From positions 1 to 54,218 of the forward strand of contig WQXO01000012.1 in the NCBI GenBank assembly GCA_009784825.1: 54,218 bases of DNA. The letters run 5' to 3'. Each line of letters opens with the position of its first letter. Positions within the stretch are counted from its first letter, which is position 1. This document shows, one piece after another, positions 1 through 9,727 of the stretch. The notes under the pieces are model-generated. The model was not told the origin of the DNA. It was given only the letters and a program-made list of their open reading frames with translations, and did no database searches. Position numbers and translations under genes: made by a program. This DNA is from Oscillospiraceae bacterium. GTDB lineage: Bacteria > Bacillota > Clostridia > Oscillospirales > Ruminococcaceae.

Positions 1-3000
1 ATGCGTGTCTGACAATTGAAATTCGACACCTGCAATCGTTCCGCCCATTTCGCTTTCTTTAACAAATGTTAAGGTTGTATTTATTTTAATGGGGGCGTTA
101 TTAACTATTACCGGTGTGTTGGTGTTATATGTTGTGGAAAGAGAAACCGGTATCGGGTCGGGGTGGGGCGTGTATCCGTCCGGAGAAGATGTTTGAATAA
201 GGTAATAACCGGTACTCAACACGTTTGGTGCGGAGTTAATGGTATATGGAGAAGTCTGTGTCATTGGTAGATTATTAAATGTGAGCGTTCCGCCTGTAGA
301 CGTTCCGCTATCTATCATGTTATCGTTTTCGTCATATAATTCAAAGTTCCCGACAAGCAGAATTGCGTTACGGTCACCGTCACGCAGGGTCACGGTGATT
401 GACGCACTGTGGGGGTAGTTAGTCCATGCTACGTTAGGAAGGTTTGTTGCACTGTTGATTTTCGAGATTGTGTGTGTTCCCGATTGATAGTAAGTTGCAA
501 TTGTATTAATTTCACGAATTTCATAGCTGTGTCCGCCTAATAATCCATTGAAAATGACACTGCCGTTGCCGGTGCGTGTTTGTGTGGCGACTTGAACAGC
601 GGGACTGTTTGTTGTGTCCCATAATTGGAATGTCACTGTGTCACTTGCACCAAGTCCTGTTTTATTAACCGTTATGCTCGGGCGGAAGAAGACATTATTG
701 GCATAATACGGTGTTGCGGGCATTGTTACGGTTCCGTCTCGATTGACAATAACAGTAAAGCTTGTCGGTTGAGTGTGAGAATTCACCCCGTTTGTCTGTA
801 GGGTATTGTTTTGGGTTATAGTGTATGTGCCGTGCGGTAAATCTGCAAAAGTTACCACTCCGCTTGCGTTTGTGGGTAGGTTAGTGAGGATTACACTGCT
901 AACAGTCGAAGAGGTTGTAGCCGCTCCGTTCACGTGTGTGAGTCTTGCGGTGAAATTCGCTTGATTTTCACCTAAGGGAAGAAAAATACCGGAGGGGGAT
1001 GCAATATTAATAACCTCATCGCTTCTTGCGGTGAAGCTGAAGCTTGCCGTTGCAGGTGCGTTTGTTACTGTAATAGTAGTCGGATTATTAGCATCACTCG
1101 CTCTTGCTGTAACTCTGATTGTCATTTCACTGTCGGTTGGAGTGGTGGCATTATTAGGTGTAACGGTTACTGCACCACTGCCGTTGTTATGACTGTGGTA
1201 TCTTAATGAATCGGCGACATAACCGTCCGGATAACTGACTTGTTTCAAGGTGTAATCTGCATTCGGACTCAAGGGATAAAGCGTGACTTGACCGTTTGTA
1301 CCGGTTTTCACCGTCATTTCGAGGATTTCGACTCCGGCAATGTTACGCCACACCTCAAATTCAACATTGCTTAGTTTTACGTCGGGACGCATACTGTCTT
1401 GAAGTGTTAAGGTTATTGTAGCAAGTCTGTTGCTGCTTCCGCCGCCGCCACTCCCGATTACAAGAGTGTCACTGTTGTCATCAACCTCAATATCTTCCCA
1501 TGCGAAATTGATTTTGTTTTTGAGGGGGACGGTAATTCCGGGGGCAACAACACAGGTATAGGTTAAGATGTAACGGTCACGGGCGTTATCGGACGGGAGG
1601 TTGACCTTGAAGTTTGCGGGGTAGTCCGAAAAGTCGAAGATTTTCATTTCCTTTTGGTCTGTACAATCCTCGTCATCCTCATCACATCCGGCACAGTCAC
1701 CGCAATCATACAAATACCATATATCGTCGAATTTCCATATATTAGCATCCCCGGAAATTGGTGAAAGTGTTCCGTTGGCATTAACAGTCGCCCGAACGAG
1801 TTGAACACTCTCAATATCAAGCCTTAAGCCGGGTGGCGATTCGTCGATAAGGACATCACGGTCGGCGGGAAGAACTCCCGTTGGGTTGAGAATAACTCCG
1901 TTGACGTTAACATCAACTCTATAGTTATACTCGCCAACCGGTGACGGAGTTATACGGGTCTTGTTCAATCGAGGATTGGCTACTTTTTGAGTGGCAGCTG
2001 CTGTCGGTGATACTGTAGAAAAATCACCGCCGAGAACAAGAGTTGCAGAGTTTGTTATATCAATGTTGTTTGTTGTTTTGAAAGCATTAGCCAATTCAAG
2101 GTTGGTAGGGTCAATGGCTGTTCGATAGGTAATGGTGTGGGTCTCGGTACCGTTAGGGAGGGTGATTGTTAGAGTTTGACCTGATGCTGACGCAGTTACA
2201 CCTCCTCCGGTTATTGAACCGGGAACATATGTTAGTCCGAGCGGAAGTACGTCTACAATTGTTGCACCCGTCAAGTTCATTTTATTTTGATTGACGACGA
2301 TAGTCCATGTAATTTCGGGGTTTTGGGTAGTGGTGTTATAAGTAACTGTCGTACCGATTTTGGTCATCATTTGGCTTGTTGTGGTCAGCCACGCCGAGGC
2401 TGTCGTGGTGGGAATAAGAATAGGTGATTCAGGTGTTCCGCCGGCTAAGACCCCGCTGAACGAAACAACATTATCAAATCGCCTATTTATCGGGGTGTTT
2501 CTCGCATGGTCTGCCACTCCGACATAGGTGTCAAATTCAAACCAAAGTGTGTCTGTCCCGATTGCACCGACAGTTACTGTTAATGTACTCGCACCATTGG
2601 CTGTTGTTGTAGATATTCGTGTGTCACCACCTTGAACTGTAAAACCGCCCGCATAAGTCTGCTTATTATTGTTCGGGTTATGTTCAATTGTCAATGCGGC
2701 GAAATTATCGGTAATAGTTCCCGAGGCAATATTAATTTTGTGAGGGTTAACTGTTACACGCCATGTTATTTTTCCGGTGGCACGGTCATATCCCATTGCG
2801 TTTTTCTGAATTACATTAGTGACAGCACCGCTTGGTTTGCTAATTGAGGGGCGTGTGAATGTTATTGGGCTACCGGGTCCGGGCCCGTAAGTCCAGTATC
2901 TCCAGTCGAAGTCAATCCATGCGTTATTGCTACTGTCAAAACCTCCGACAGTCGGATTATCAAAGTAAGTATCAGCTATTTTTGTCCTGTATGTAACAGT

Positions 3001-4347
3001 GTATACAGAGGCATATACAGGGGAGGTGGGTTCACCCCTCGGTGGGAATATAACACGGAACGAGTAATCATTGGGAAAGGTTCCTCCGGGGGTTTCGTTA
3101 ATTGCAAAGCCTGTGCCGACAGGAGTAGGAGATACTGTTATGCTACCCGAAACAAGTGTCATGCCTGGCGGGAGCTTATCGTAAAGAACAAGGTTGGTGA
3201 GGTAGCGGTCATTTGTGTTAATTGTGATTGTCCATTCCATTTCACGCCCGATTTGTTTGCCGACTTTCCCCATCCACTGCCTGTGTGCAGCACCGACGGT
3301 TACTGAAGCGGTTTCGGTGCGAAGTGCGGTGGGGTTATCCTTTTCAAACACCTTGACCTCATTAGTCGCCGTTATGTTTTCTGTTGCTGTTGCTGTGTTC
3401 AGTTTATCGTCGGATATGCGGGTTTCATATCCCCAATTATCGGGACTGTCTGTGGTGTATGTTATAGTTGTAGCGGTTGCGGTTGTATTAACCACTACTC
3501 CTGCGTGTTCGTATATAATTCCTGTTTCCATGTCATTAAAGCCGCTTGAATTAAAATGCGGCAGTGATTCGAGAATAAGAGTATGAACCCTTGGGTCAAA
3601 GGTGTCTGTGAAAGTAACAGGAAGCTCGGGGTCGCGACTGTTGGGTCCTGTTGCTTCGATTTTTCCTGTAACATAAGTAATGTTCCATTCAAATCGATTG
3701 TCTTTATAATTTCCGGTTTTCCCTAAAAACATGGTTGAGGGCTTGTGTTGGTCGAAATAGAGGTTTAAAACTTTGTCCGGTGTCAGTGTTATTTGGTATG
3801 CGTATTTTTCTCCGATTGCAGTTGCGTCAAATTGGACATTAACCTCAATCCAGCCGTTTTCAATCTCGTCACCGTCATAATAACCATATGCAGCATTAGT
3901 CCAGTAAGACAAGGTGTCGTCAAAAATAACCTGCAGGTTGCTCCCCGAAGCATTAAGCTTTGCAAATTCTAAGTATACCCCGTCGAAAGAACCGCCGATG
4001 TTACGAGGCAGGTTTGTGCCCCAGGACAAGCCGGCAGGGAGAGCTATCTCATATGTTTTATTTGGCGAATCATGGATTGCCGTTAATTTGTCCGGAGGTA
4101 TTACAAAATCAATCAGTAACGACATATTGCTCGCCATGAGGTCGGGAGGTATAGCGTCTCCGTTTTTAATTTCTGAGCCGCCGCTATACACCGAAATATT
4201 AACTATATTAACTGCACTGATAAAGCTCCCCGTAACGGCAGCTTGTGCACTGAAATCCAACGGCACACCCACAAATAGTTGCAAAGTCAATGTTAATATC
4301 AAAGCCAAAGATAACGCTAATTTAAAATTGGTTTTAATAGTTTTCAT
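1..4347 (-). CDS. Giant secreted Cna-B/isopeptide-domain adhesin (3' end outside window)
   Basis: The reading frame is open for 1449 codons from an ATG at 4347 to the window edge, so the C-terminus (anchor or sorting signal) is not seen. A GGGGG ribosome site lies 5 bases before the ATG. Residues 1-36 are a Sec signal peptide (MKTIKTNF, a hydrophobic core, then FSAQA). The first roughly 870 residues hold repeated beta-sandwich modules of the DUF11/fimbrial-isopeptide type, with phrases such as EMEWTITINTNDRYLTNLVLYDKLPPG cut short here to EMEWTITINTN and VLPLGLTYVPGSI. A cysteine/acid island (CGDCAGCDEDDEDC) sits near residue 880, then a GSGGGGSS linker near 962, then Cna-B-like modules (for example SNVEFEVWRN and VTFQLWDTTN). 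This is a surface adhesin or stalk protein by architecture; the ligand is unknown. Threonine, asparagine and glycine are abundant, as is usual for such proteins. Confidence 0.85.
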   Translation of the reverse strand, partial: MKTIKTNFKLALSLALILTLTLQLFVGVPLDFSAQAAVTGSFISAVNIVNISVYSGGSEIKNGDAIPPDLMASNMSLLIDFVIPPDKLTAIHDSPNKTYEIALPAGLSWGTNLPRNIGGSFDGVYLEFAKLNASGSNLQVIFDDTLSYWTNAAYGYYDGDEIENGWIEVNVQFDATAIGEKYAYQITLTPDKVLNLYFDQHKPSTMFLGKTGNYKDNRFEWNITYVTGKIEATGPNSRDPELPVTFTDTFDPRVHTLILESLPHFNSSGFNDMETGIIYEHAGVVVNTTATATTITYTTDSPDNWGYETRISDDKLNTATATENITATNEVKVFEKDNPTALRTETASVTVGAAHRQWMGKVGKQIGREMEWTITINTNDRYLTNLVLYDKLPPGMTLVSGSITVSPTPVGTGFAINETPGGTFPNDYSFRVIFPPRGEPTSPVYASVYTVTYRTKIADTYFDNPTVGGFDSSNNAWIDFDWRYWTYGPGPGSPITFTRPSISKPSGAVTNVIQKNAMGYDRATGKITWRVTVNPHKINIASGTITDNFAALTIEHNPNNNKQTYAGGFTVQGGDTRISTTTANGASTLTVTVGAIGTDTLWFEFDTYVGVADHARNTPINRRFDNVVSFSGVLAGGTPESPILIPTTTASAWLTTTSQMMTKIGTTVTYNTTTQNPEITWTIVVNQNKMNLTGATIVDVLPLGLTYVPGSITGGGVTASASGQTLTITLPNGTETHTITYRTAIDPTNLELANAFKTTNNIDITNSATLVLGGDFSTVSPTAAATQKVANPRLNKTRITPSPVGEYNYRVDVNVNGVILNPTGVLPADRDVLIDESPPGLRLDIESVQLVRATVNANGTLSPISGDANIWKFDDIWYLYDCGDCAGCDEDDEDCTDQKEMKIFDFSDYPANFKVNLPSDNARDRYILTYTCVVAPGITVPLKNKINFAWEDIEVDDNSDTLVIGSGGGGSSNRLATITLTLQDSMRPDVKLSNVEFEVWRNIAGVEILEMTVKTGTNGQVTLYPLSPNADYTLKQVSYPDGYVADSLRYHSHNNGSGAVTVTPNNATTPTDSEMTIRVTARASDANNPTTITVTNAPATASFSFTARSDEVINIASPSGIFLPLGENQANFTARLTHVNGAATTSSTVSSVILTNLPTNASGVVTFADLPHGTYTITQNNTLQTNGVNSHTQPTSFTVIVNRDGTVTMPATPYYANNVFFRPSITVNKTGLGASDTVTFQLWDTTNSPAVQVATQTRTGNGSVIFNGLLGGHSYEIREINTIATYYQSGTHTISKINSATNLPNVAWTNYPHSASITVTLRDGDRNAILLVGNFELYDENDNMIDSGTSTGGTLTFNNLPMTQTSPYTINSAPNVLSTGYYLIQTSSPDGYTPHPDPIPVSLSTTYNTNTPVIVNNAPIKINTTLTFVKESEMGGTIAGVEFQLSDTH

Positions 4348-4392
4348 GTTTACCCCCAAAAAATGTCTTTGTAATACGCATACTTAATTATC

Positions 4393-4421
4393 ATTATAGC
4401 AGATGCACCGTACCATTACAG
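4393..4421 (-). promoter_or_regulatory. Possible promoter of the adhesin gene
   Basis: On the minus strand a perfect TATAAT occurs at 4398-4393, about 46 bases before the adhesin ATG. The hexamer 17 bases further upstream, CTGTAA at 4421-4416, is a poor -35 match, so the promoter may need an activator. This is sequence matching only. Confidence 0.35.
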
Positions 4422-4513
4422 CACTAAAAACAAATAAAACAGGGTAAAAACTTAAAATGTTTTGAGATGTTTATCGTGTTTTAAATAATTATAATTAAAT
4501 AATTGCTTGATTA

Positions 4514-4542
4514 TTGATTTTTTTGCTGTGTTATGCTATTAT
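4514..4542 (+). promoter_or_regulatory. Probable promoter of the membrane-protein/rRNA methyltransferase operon
   Basis: TTGATT at 4514-4519 and TATTAT at 4537-4542 are separated by 17 bases and lie just upstream of the AGGAGGG ribosome site for the gene at 4562. The three following genes overlap or abut, so this promoter probably serves all of them. Confidence 0.55.
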
Positions 4543-4561
4543 AAGAGAATTAGGAGGGAGT

Positions 4562-5653
4562 ATGTTAAACAAATTATGGCGTTATATTTTTAAAGGGACT
4601 AAATATGAAATGGTGCTTGCCCTCAGTGTTATCGGGGCGGTCGCCGGCTCATTAAAGATAATCTTCGCTTTCAGCTTCCTTGATATTGCGATAGTTTTTT
4701 CATGCGTTGTTATAGCCGTTGTCGCCTTTCGCATGCAAAAGGAATTTGAGAAAAAAGAGGAAGACGCTGAATTTATTAAGGTTGAGGTTGAACCAGAGAA
4801 AGACGATTATGTACCTAAAGAGTGGGACGGGCGTGAAATTAACCTTGAGGAAGCTGCCTCACGCTATGACGATGTTCACTTAAAAATAACCAAAACCCAG
4901 TTGACCATTCAGGAAATTGAGGAGGGTAGGGAATTAGAACTCCTTGATGAACCGGTTGACGAAGTTATTGATACTCTTGAGAAGTATATATATGAGAAAA
5001 CCGCTCGTGAAAGGCGAGCAGAATTCATTAAAAAACCGTTCGCTGTTTTTGAGGATTCACCTTTCATTTTCCGTACAATAATAATACTGTCCGCCTTGTT
5101 TTTCTTAAATATGCGGACACTCCCGTTAGACCACGTGCATTACAAAATACCCGCAGAGGTATTTAAGCAAATAATAATCAGTCTTTTACCAATGGGCGGT
5201 GCTATTAATAATGATTATCACTCAATCGAAAACGGAATGTTAATGATTGTTTTTATGGTGCTTTTCATTATTTGTTTATTCATAACGTATTTATCGATGA
5301 AATTGGGATTGCAAGTACATGTTCCCGTAATCGGGGTTGGTGCGTATGCTAAGTCGATTATCTTCGGGCAGTTCCCCGAAATTATTATTTTTACCCTTGC
5401 TGTAATAATACTTTTGGTAATATTCTGGGTGAGGTATGTCAGAACCCCTCCTCCCGAAGATGAGGCGACCTTTACCGAAATGACCGCATATGACAAGGAA
5501 TACGCCGACAACCTTGTTATAACGCCGGACTATCGCTTCAAGAAGGAATATGACCATTTGATGGACAGGTCAAACGCAATTGATAATGCAGTTGAAGCAA
5601 AAATAGATGAACTGCTTGAAAATCGCAATATGGGGAATAAATCCGATGAATAA
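4562..5653 (+). CDS. Polytopic membrane protein of unknown function, tandem member 1
   Basis: I do not recognise this family. The chosen ATG follows AGGAGGG by 3-4 bases; an upstream in-frame ATG at 4514 overlaps the promoter and lacks a ribosome site. The 363-residue product has two N-terminal membrane segments (about residues 16-55), a charged acidic cytoplasmic-type stretch (about 57-165, with runs such as EFEKKEEDAEF), then about four more membrane segments (FRTIIILSALFF, MLMIVFMVLFIICLF, a Gly-rich weaker segment, and IIIFTLAVIILLVIFWV) and a charged tail. The next gene has the same plan of membrane bundle, acidic linker, membrane bundle, suggesting a diverged duplication. Its last codons overlap the next start by 8 bases, so the two are probably translated together and may form a complex. 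Confidence 0.8.
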   Translation: MLNKLWRYIFKGTKYEMVLALSVIGAVAGSLKIIFAFSFLDIAIVFSCVVIAVVAFRMQKEFEKKEEDAEFIKVEVEPEKDDYVPKEWDGREINLEEAASRYDDVHLKITKTQLTIQEIEEGRELELLDEPVDEVIDTLEKYIYEKTARERRAEFIKKPFAVFEDSPFIFRTIIILSALFFLNMRTLPLDHVHYKIPAEVFKQIIISLLPMGGAINNDYHSIENGMLMIVFMVLFIICLFITYLSMKLGLQVHVPVIGVGAYAKSIIFGQFPEIIIFTLAVIILLVIFWVRYVRTPPPEDEATFTEMTAYDKEYADNLVITPDYRFKKEYDHLMDRSNAIDNAVEAKIDELLENRNMGNKSDE

Positions 5654-6758
5654 TGATAAATACAATTTGGTTGAGATTTTTCCGAAAATGTGCATTTCTG
5701 TTGACAAAGTCGCAGAGCTTTTCCGAGGGAGGTTTCTCGAAAAGGTCATGAGCGTTTCTATGGCTATGGTGGCTATGTCGCTGATTAATCCTATTCCGCC
5801 TTTTGTTGTTGCATTGGCTTCAAACGATTTGGCGGAGGGTGCATTGCGGTTAGTTTTCTTCCTGTCAATAATCGTTATAGTAATATTGTCGCTGTTTGTG
5901 TTTGAAAATGCGATTTTTATTCCGTTTTTAGTGTACATAGGCGTGGTTAAGGGCTTCTTTTTCTTAGAGGGGTACGCCGATGCGATTATGGCGTTAATAT
6001 TCGCCATAAGTTTTTTTATCGCTTTCATCATGTATAGAATAATTAAACCGGAAAAAGAGGAGTTCCCCGACGAGGACGAGTTCGACAATGTAACAATCGA
6101 GGATATTCAAAAAGCAGAAGCACCCGAAATCACCGACCGCTTGGAATTCCTCGAACACATCAACGATAACGAACCCGAAACGGTAGTCGTTCAAGAGGAA
6201 GCGGGTACGCTTGAGGAACGATTTAAGTTTTTAGAGGACATGAACGACGATGAAATGGATTTTTCTATTGAACTGGAAAAACTGCGTGAGGAGCAGGGTA
6301 AAACGAAACAGTATCCGCAGATTTTCATGACCTTTAGTCGATTTATCGAGTTCTATGAAGAAACCACGGCAATGAAGCGGATAATTCTAACTCTGTCAAT
6401 TCTGTATATCGCAAATCCTCGGGGAGGGGATATAACAACACTTATATTTTTTGGTGGTTTCGCCGCTATTGCGATTGTGTTGTCACTTGCCTTAAGAAAG
6501 AACCTTTTTGTTTCTGCGTTTTATGTTTTGGGGACTATTAAGTCAGTTTTATATGGGCAGCTTATCGAAATGTTGATATGTATTGTACTGGTGACTGTAA
6601 CACTGATGTTTTTCCTTATCAGAAAAGCAGCTCAAGAAAAAAGTGATGCCTCCGACAAAGGCTTCACTGAATTAACTGAGGAAGAGTTACAGCGTGTTTC
6701 TTCCCCGAAACCCACTGACCCCGGTTCACGCTTTGATGACTATCATTACGGAGATTAA
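5646..6758 (+). CDS. Polytopic membrane protein of unknown function, tandem member 2
   Basis: The start chosen is the ATG at 5646, inside the end of the previous gene; a longer frame from 5607 would overlap more and has no better ribosome site. The 370-residue protein has hydrophobic segments near the N-terminus (VMSVSMAMVAMSLI, LVFFLSIIVIVILSLFVF and following), an acidic linker of about 90 residues, and further membrane segments near the C-terminus. The linker contains an internal repeat: DRLEFLEHINDNE and, about 30 residues on, ERFKFLEDMNDDE. That repeat could be a short docking or dimerisation helix. It shares architecture but little obvious sequence with its upstream neighbour. No enzyme motif is visible and I assign no function. 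Confidence 0.8.
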   Translation: MNNDKYNLVEIFPKMCISVDKVAELFRGRFLEKVMSVSMAMVAMSLINPIPPFVVALASNDLAEGALRLVFFLSIIVIVILSLFVFENAIFIPFLVYIGVVKGFFFLEGYADAIMALIFAISFFIAFIMYRIIKPEKEEFPDEDEFDNVTIEDIQKAEAPEITDRLEFLEHINDNEPETVVVQEEAGTLEERFKFLEDMNDDEMDFSIELEKLREEQGKTKQYPQIFMTFSRFIEFYEETTAMKRIILTLSILYIANPRGGDITTLIFFGGFAAIAIVLSLALRKNLFVSAFYVLGTIKSVLYGQLIEMLICIVLVTVTLMFFLIRKAAQEKSDASDKGFTELTEEELQRVSSPKPTDPGSRFDDYHYGD

Positions 6759-6762
6759 AAAA

Positions 6763-8067
6763 GTGATTAAGAAAAACGATGTTATTGAAATAACTATTAC
6801 CGATATAAGTAATGACGGCAACGGTGTCGGCAGGTTTGACGGGGTTGTTGTGTTCGTGCCTTATTCGGCAATCGGTGATGTGCTTGAGGTTCGGGTGCTG
6901 AAAATCGCAAAAACAGTTATGTATGGAAAGATTGAGCGGATTATAAACGCTTCTGCCGACAGAATAAAAATCGACTGTGATGTGTTTGCCCCCGCCGTAG
7001 GCGGCAAAACAGGCAGTGCCTGTGGTGGGTGTGATTTTCGGCACATTACTTATAATGCCGAGCTATTTTCTAAGGACAGGTTTATCCGTGACGCTTTCAC
7101 CCGAATAGGTAAGCTGAATCCGGAATTTCAACCCATTATCGCAAGCGATAACACAGAGCATTACAGGAATAAAGCACAGTATCCTGTTGACGGGGAGGTT
7201 ACGGGGTTCTATGCGGCGAGAAGTCACCGAATTGTACCCCACGAGGAGTGTAAGCTGCAACCGAAAATATTCGGTGAAATTGTTGATTTTATTATGCTTT
7301 ATAATCTTTCGTTAAGGCATATTTGTATTCGCAAAGGGCATTACAGCGGCGAGATTAATGTAACTTTAGTGTCTTATGAAAAAAACGACGAGTTTTATAA
7401 AATTGCGAAGCTAATCATGGAGAACTTCAAGGAGGTTCGGGGTGTTGTTTTGAATATTAACAAAGGCAGTAACAATGTCATTCTCGGTGATGAGGAAATT
7501 GTATTATCCGGCGAAGGTGATATTTTTGATACCATGTGCGGTGTTAAACTTAGGATTTCGCCTAAATCTTTTTATCAGGTGAATACACCGACTGCTGAAA
7601 AGTTGTATGAGGTTATTCATGAATTCACAGAACCCGACGGGAAAACAATCCTTGATTTATACTGTGGGATAGGCTCAATCGGACTTTCGATGGCATGTAA
7701 AGCTAAAGAGGTTGTCGGCGTTGACAGGGTGAAAAGTGCTATCGAAAACGCACGTTTAAACGGGTTCGAGAATACAAGATTTATCTGCGGCGATGTTGGC
7801 GATATATTCAACCAACTGTCTACTGTCAACTGTCCACTGTCAATTATATTAGACCCTGCGAGGAAAGGCTGTGAATCAGCTGTCCTTGAAAATGTTGCAA
7901 AACTATCACCTGAGCGGATTGTTATGGTGTCGTGTGACCCTGCTACCGCCGCCCGTGACTGTGCGAGATTAGGCGAACACGGCTATAAAACAAAAAGAGT
8001 CCGCGGGGTGGATATGTTCCCGCGAACTCGTCATGTTGAGTGTGTTGCGTTGCTGGTGAAAGAATAA
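6763..8067 (+). CDS. rlmD: 23S rRNA (uracil-C5)-methyltransferase, RlmD/RlmCD/TrmA family
   Basis: It transfers a methyl group from S-adenosylmethionine to C5 of a uridine, in this family usually in 23S rRNA. An N-terminal TRAM domain (ITDISNDGNGVGRFDG) is followed by a cysteine set typical of the 4Fe-4S cluster (CDVFAP, then ACGGCDFRH), the SAM-binding motif (ILDLYCGIGSIGLSMA) and the catalytic region LDPARKGC plus MVSCDPATAARD, whose Cys is the nucleophile. The start chosen is GTG 6763, 9 bases after GGAG; ATG 6736 is in frame but lacks a ribosome site and overlaps the previous gene. Target base (U747 or U1939) cannot be told from sequence alone. A short CAACTGTC-type repeat at 7813-7843 is translated within the methyltransferase domain (NQLSTVNCPLS), just before LDPARKGC. 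Confidence 0.93.
   Translation: MIKKNDVIEITITDISNDGNGVGRFDGVVVFVPYSAIGDVLEVRVLKIAKTVMYGKIERIINASADRIKIDCDVFAPAVGGKTGSACGGCDFRHITYNAELFSKDRFIRDAFTRIGKLNPEFQPIIASDNTEHYRNKAQYPVDGEVTGFYAARSHRIVPHEECKLQPKIFGEIVDFIMLYNLSLRHICIRKGHYSGEINVTLVSYEKNDEFYKIAKLIMENFKEVRGVVLNINKGSNNVILGDEEIVLSGEGDIFDTMCGVKLRISPKSFYQVNTPTAEKLYEVIHEFTEPDGKTILDLYCGIGSIGLSMACKAKEVVGVDRVKSAIENARLNGFENTRFICGDVGDIFNQLSTVNCPLSIILDPARKGCESAVLENVAKLSPERIVMVSCDPATAARDCARLGEHGYKTKRVRGVDMFPRTRHVECVALLVKE
7813..7843 (+). repeat. In-frame CAACTGTC repeat inside the rRNA methyltransferase gene
   Basis: Four imperfect units related to (C)AACTGTC lie head to tail and are translated as QLSTVNCPLS immediately before the conserved LDPARKGC motif. 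A similar stretch occurs in the biotin ligase gene at 46500-46534. Two unrelated genes carrying the same low-complexity insert suggests a dispersed repeat tolerated in coding sequence. Confidence 0.5.
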
Positions 8068-8068
8068 G

Positions 8069-9727
8069 CTACGTTACCATGTCACGCTGTTTGTAACCGA
8101 AAAATCCGATAGTTGTCAGTGCCAGTGCAATTATTGTAAGAATAATTATGGGGACCCAGTTCATCTCCTCTAACGGAATCTGCGGAATATGCTTCATCGG
8201 TGATAAGCTGGTGAGCCATTTAGGGAGCAGGTCGGGCATTGAACCAAGGAACATTACAAAACAGACAAAGCCGTAATACCCCCACAAAACCCCTGTTGCT
8301 TTCGGGAATATCCCGATTAGCAGAACCGCAAATCCGAGCATGACCCATATCGCAGGCAGATAAGACATATATGCTATAATCAGCCCGTCAATTGTGAACG
8401 GGTTTTTTTCTGCTGTTGCGGCAACCGCATATAACCCCACAGCAGTAAAAAGCTGTGTAAATACACTTAAAACATACGCAATTGTGATATATCCGCAGAA
8501 GTATTTCCCTCTTGAAACAGCACGGGAAATTACGTGTTCTACCCGCCCGTCTCTCTCCTCGGAGCGTAATCTTAATACAACCAATAATACAGGGATTAAT
8601 GAAATTAACGTCATCATTCCGGTTATGAACACACCGAAATATTCCGTTATCATGTCGGCGTATTCCTCTGCAATTTCCTCCATTTGTTCGTCGGATAAGG
8701 CTTCAATCACTTCAGGAGGTAAACCCACCATTTCAAGATATGCGGGCATGTTAGAAACATAGCTGCCTATGTCGCCTATAACTGTTCCATAAGATGCTCC
8801 TGCACAGAACATTGTAATCAACCAGATAATCAACATTTTGCGAAGTAAGCGAAACGACAGACCGAACGGCGACAGCATTGATTTTGCCGCCTCCTTTTTA
8901 CCGGGCTTTGCAGGAATGAAGCCTTGCCCCAAATCCCGCATAGAATTGAGTTTATAGGCTAATGCGGATATAATCACTACCTCAAGAAGCAGAATTAATA
9001 CAGGGAGCCAGCTTTCATCAGCGGTGAAAATCTTGGTTCGCAGGGGCAATCCTAACGGGCTGATTAGTGATAGGAATTCTACACTTTTATCAATGTCACC
9101 CATTGCTCTTAGCATATATGCACCGCCAACAGTCAGGAACGATAACCCAACCGCTCCTCCCGAGCTTTGCGAAAGTTGGCAGAACACTGCAGTTATCGCC
9201 GCAAAAACTAATCCCGTTGCACCGGAGGTAATCCCGTAGAGCATACACCCTGCGAAGCCCATAGTTTCCACCTGCGTAACTGCCATTCCGAGTCCTGTGG
9301 CAATCGCTAAAATTGTGTTAATAATCAACGCTGTAATCATCACCGCATTAATGTTCGCTAATTTTCCTACAGGGAGTGAACGCACTACCTCTGTTCGTCC
9401 ATGCTCTTCATCAGCACGGGTGTGGCGGACTACAAGAAATATATTCATAATTGCAACAGCAAGCATATACCATAACAACATCATCGCACTGTACATTGCA
9501 CCTGTTGTATTCCCGTAAACGGGACCCATCATGGAAACCATAATTGGGTTATCATATATTGCTATTACTTGGTCTCGAGCGGCTTGGTCAATGAACATTT
9601 CTTCCATTCCCGGGGCAAGTGCAACCGAAAAAAGCACGAGGATTATTATCCAAATGGTGGCGATTACACGTTCCCGCCGAAGCATAAACCGAACCAACCT
9701 CCCGGTATTGTCAAAGTTACCCCTCAT
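8069..9727 (-). CDS. ABC-2 type exporter permease, fused two-half form
   Basis: This 552-residue integral membrane protein is the likely transport channel for the ATPase encoded just upstream. Membrane segments are spread over two similar halves, each beginning with a short Arg-rich stretch and a hydrophobic helix (RRERVIATIWIIILVLFSVAL; later LRKMLIIWLITMFCAG). The motifs VVRHTRADEEHGRTEVVRSLPVG and LRLRSEERDGRVEHVISRAVSRG, quoted here only in part as RADEEHGRTE and SEERDGRVEHV, are characteristic of the exporter-type permeases that follow TetR regulators. A large acidic external loop (EALSDEQMEEIAEEYADM) lies in the middle. Its ATG overlaps the ATPase stop by one base. Substrate unknown. 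It ends one base from the convergent methyltransferase gene, with no visible terminator between them. Confidence 0.88.
   Translation of the reverse strand: MRGNFDNTGRLVRFMLRRERVIATIWIIILVLFSVALAPGMEEMFIDQAARDQVIAIYDNPIMVSMMGPVYGNTTGAMYSAMMLLWYMLAVAIMNIFLVVRHTRADEEHGRTEVVRSLPVGKLANINAVMITALIINTILAIATGLGMAVTQVETMGFAGCMLYGITSGATGLVFAAITAVFCQLSQSSGGAVGLSFLTVGGAYMLRAMGDIDKSVEFLSLISPLGLPLRTKIFTADESWLPVLILLLEVVIISALAYKLNSMRDLGQGFIPAKPGKKEAAKSMLSPFGLSFRLLRKMLIIWLITMFCAGASYGTVIGDIGSYVSNMPAYLEMVGLPPEVIEALSDEQMEEIAEEYADMITEYFGVFITGMMTLISLIPVLLVVLRLRSEERDGRVEHVISRAVSRGKYFCGYITIAYVLSVFTQLFTAVGLYAVAATAEKNPFTIDGLIIAYMSYLPAIWVMLGFAVLLIGIFPKATGVLWGYYGFVCFVMFLGSMPDLLPKWLTSLSPMKHIPQIPLEEMNWVPIIILTIIALALTTIGFFGYKQRDMVT

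Noticed and set aside
3215-3586. Open frame on the plus strand within the adhesin region
   Set aside because: It has no ribosome site, and the opposite strand codes without a break for a coherent adhesin.
1-4347. Adhesin as a phage tail protein
   Set aside because: Signal peptide and Cna-B modules point to a surface protein; no phage structural genes surround it.
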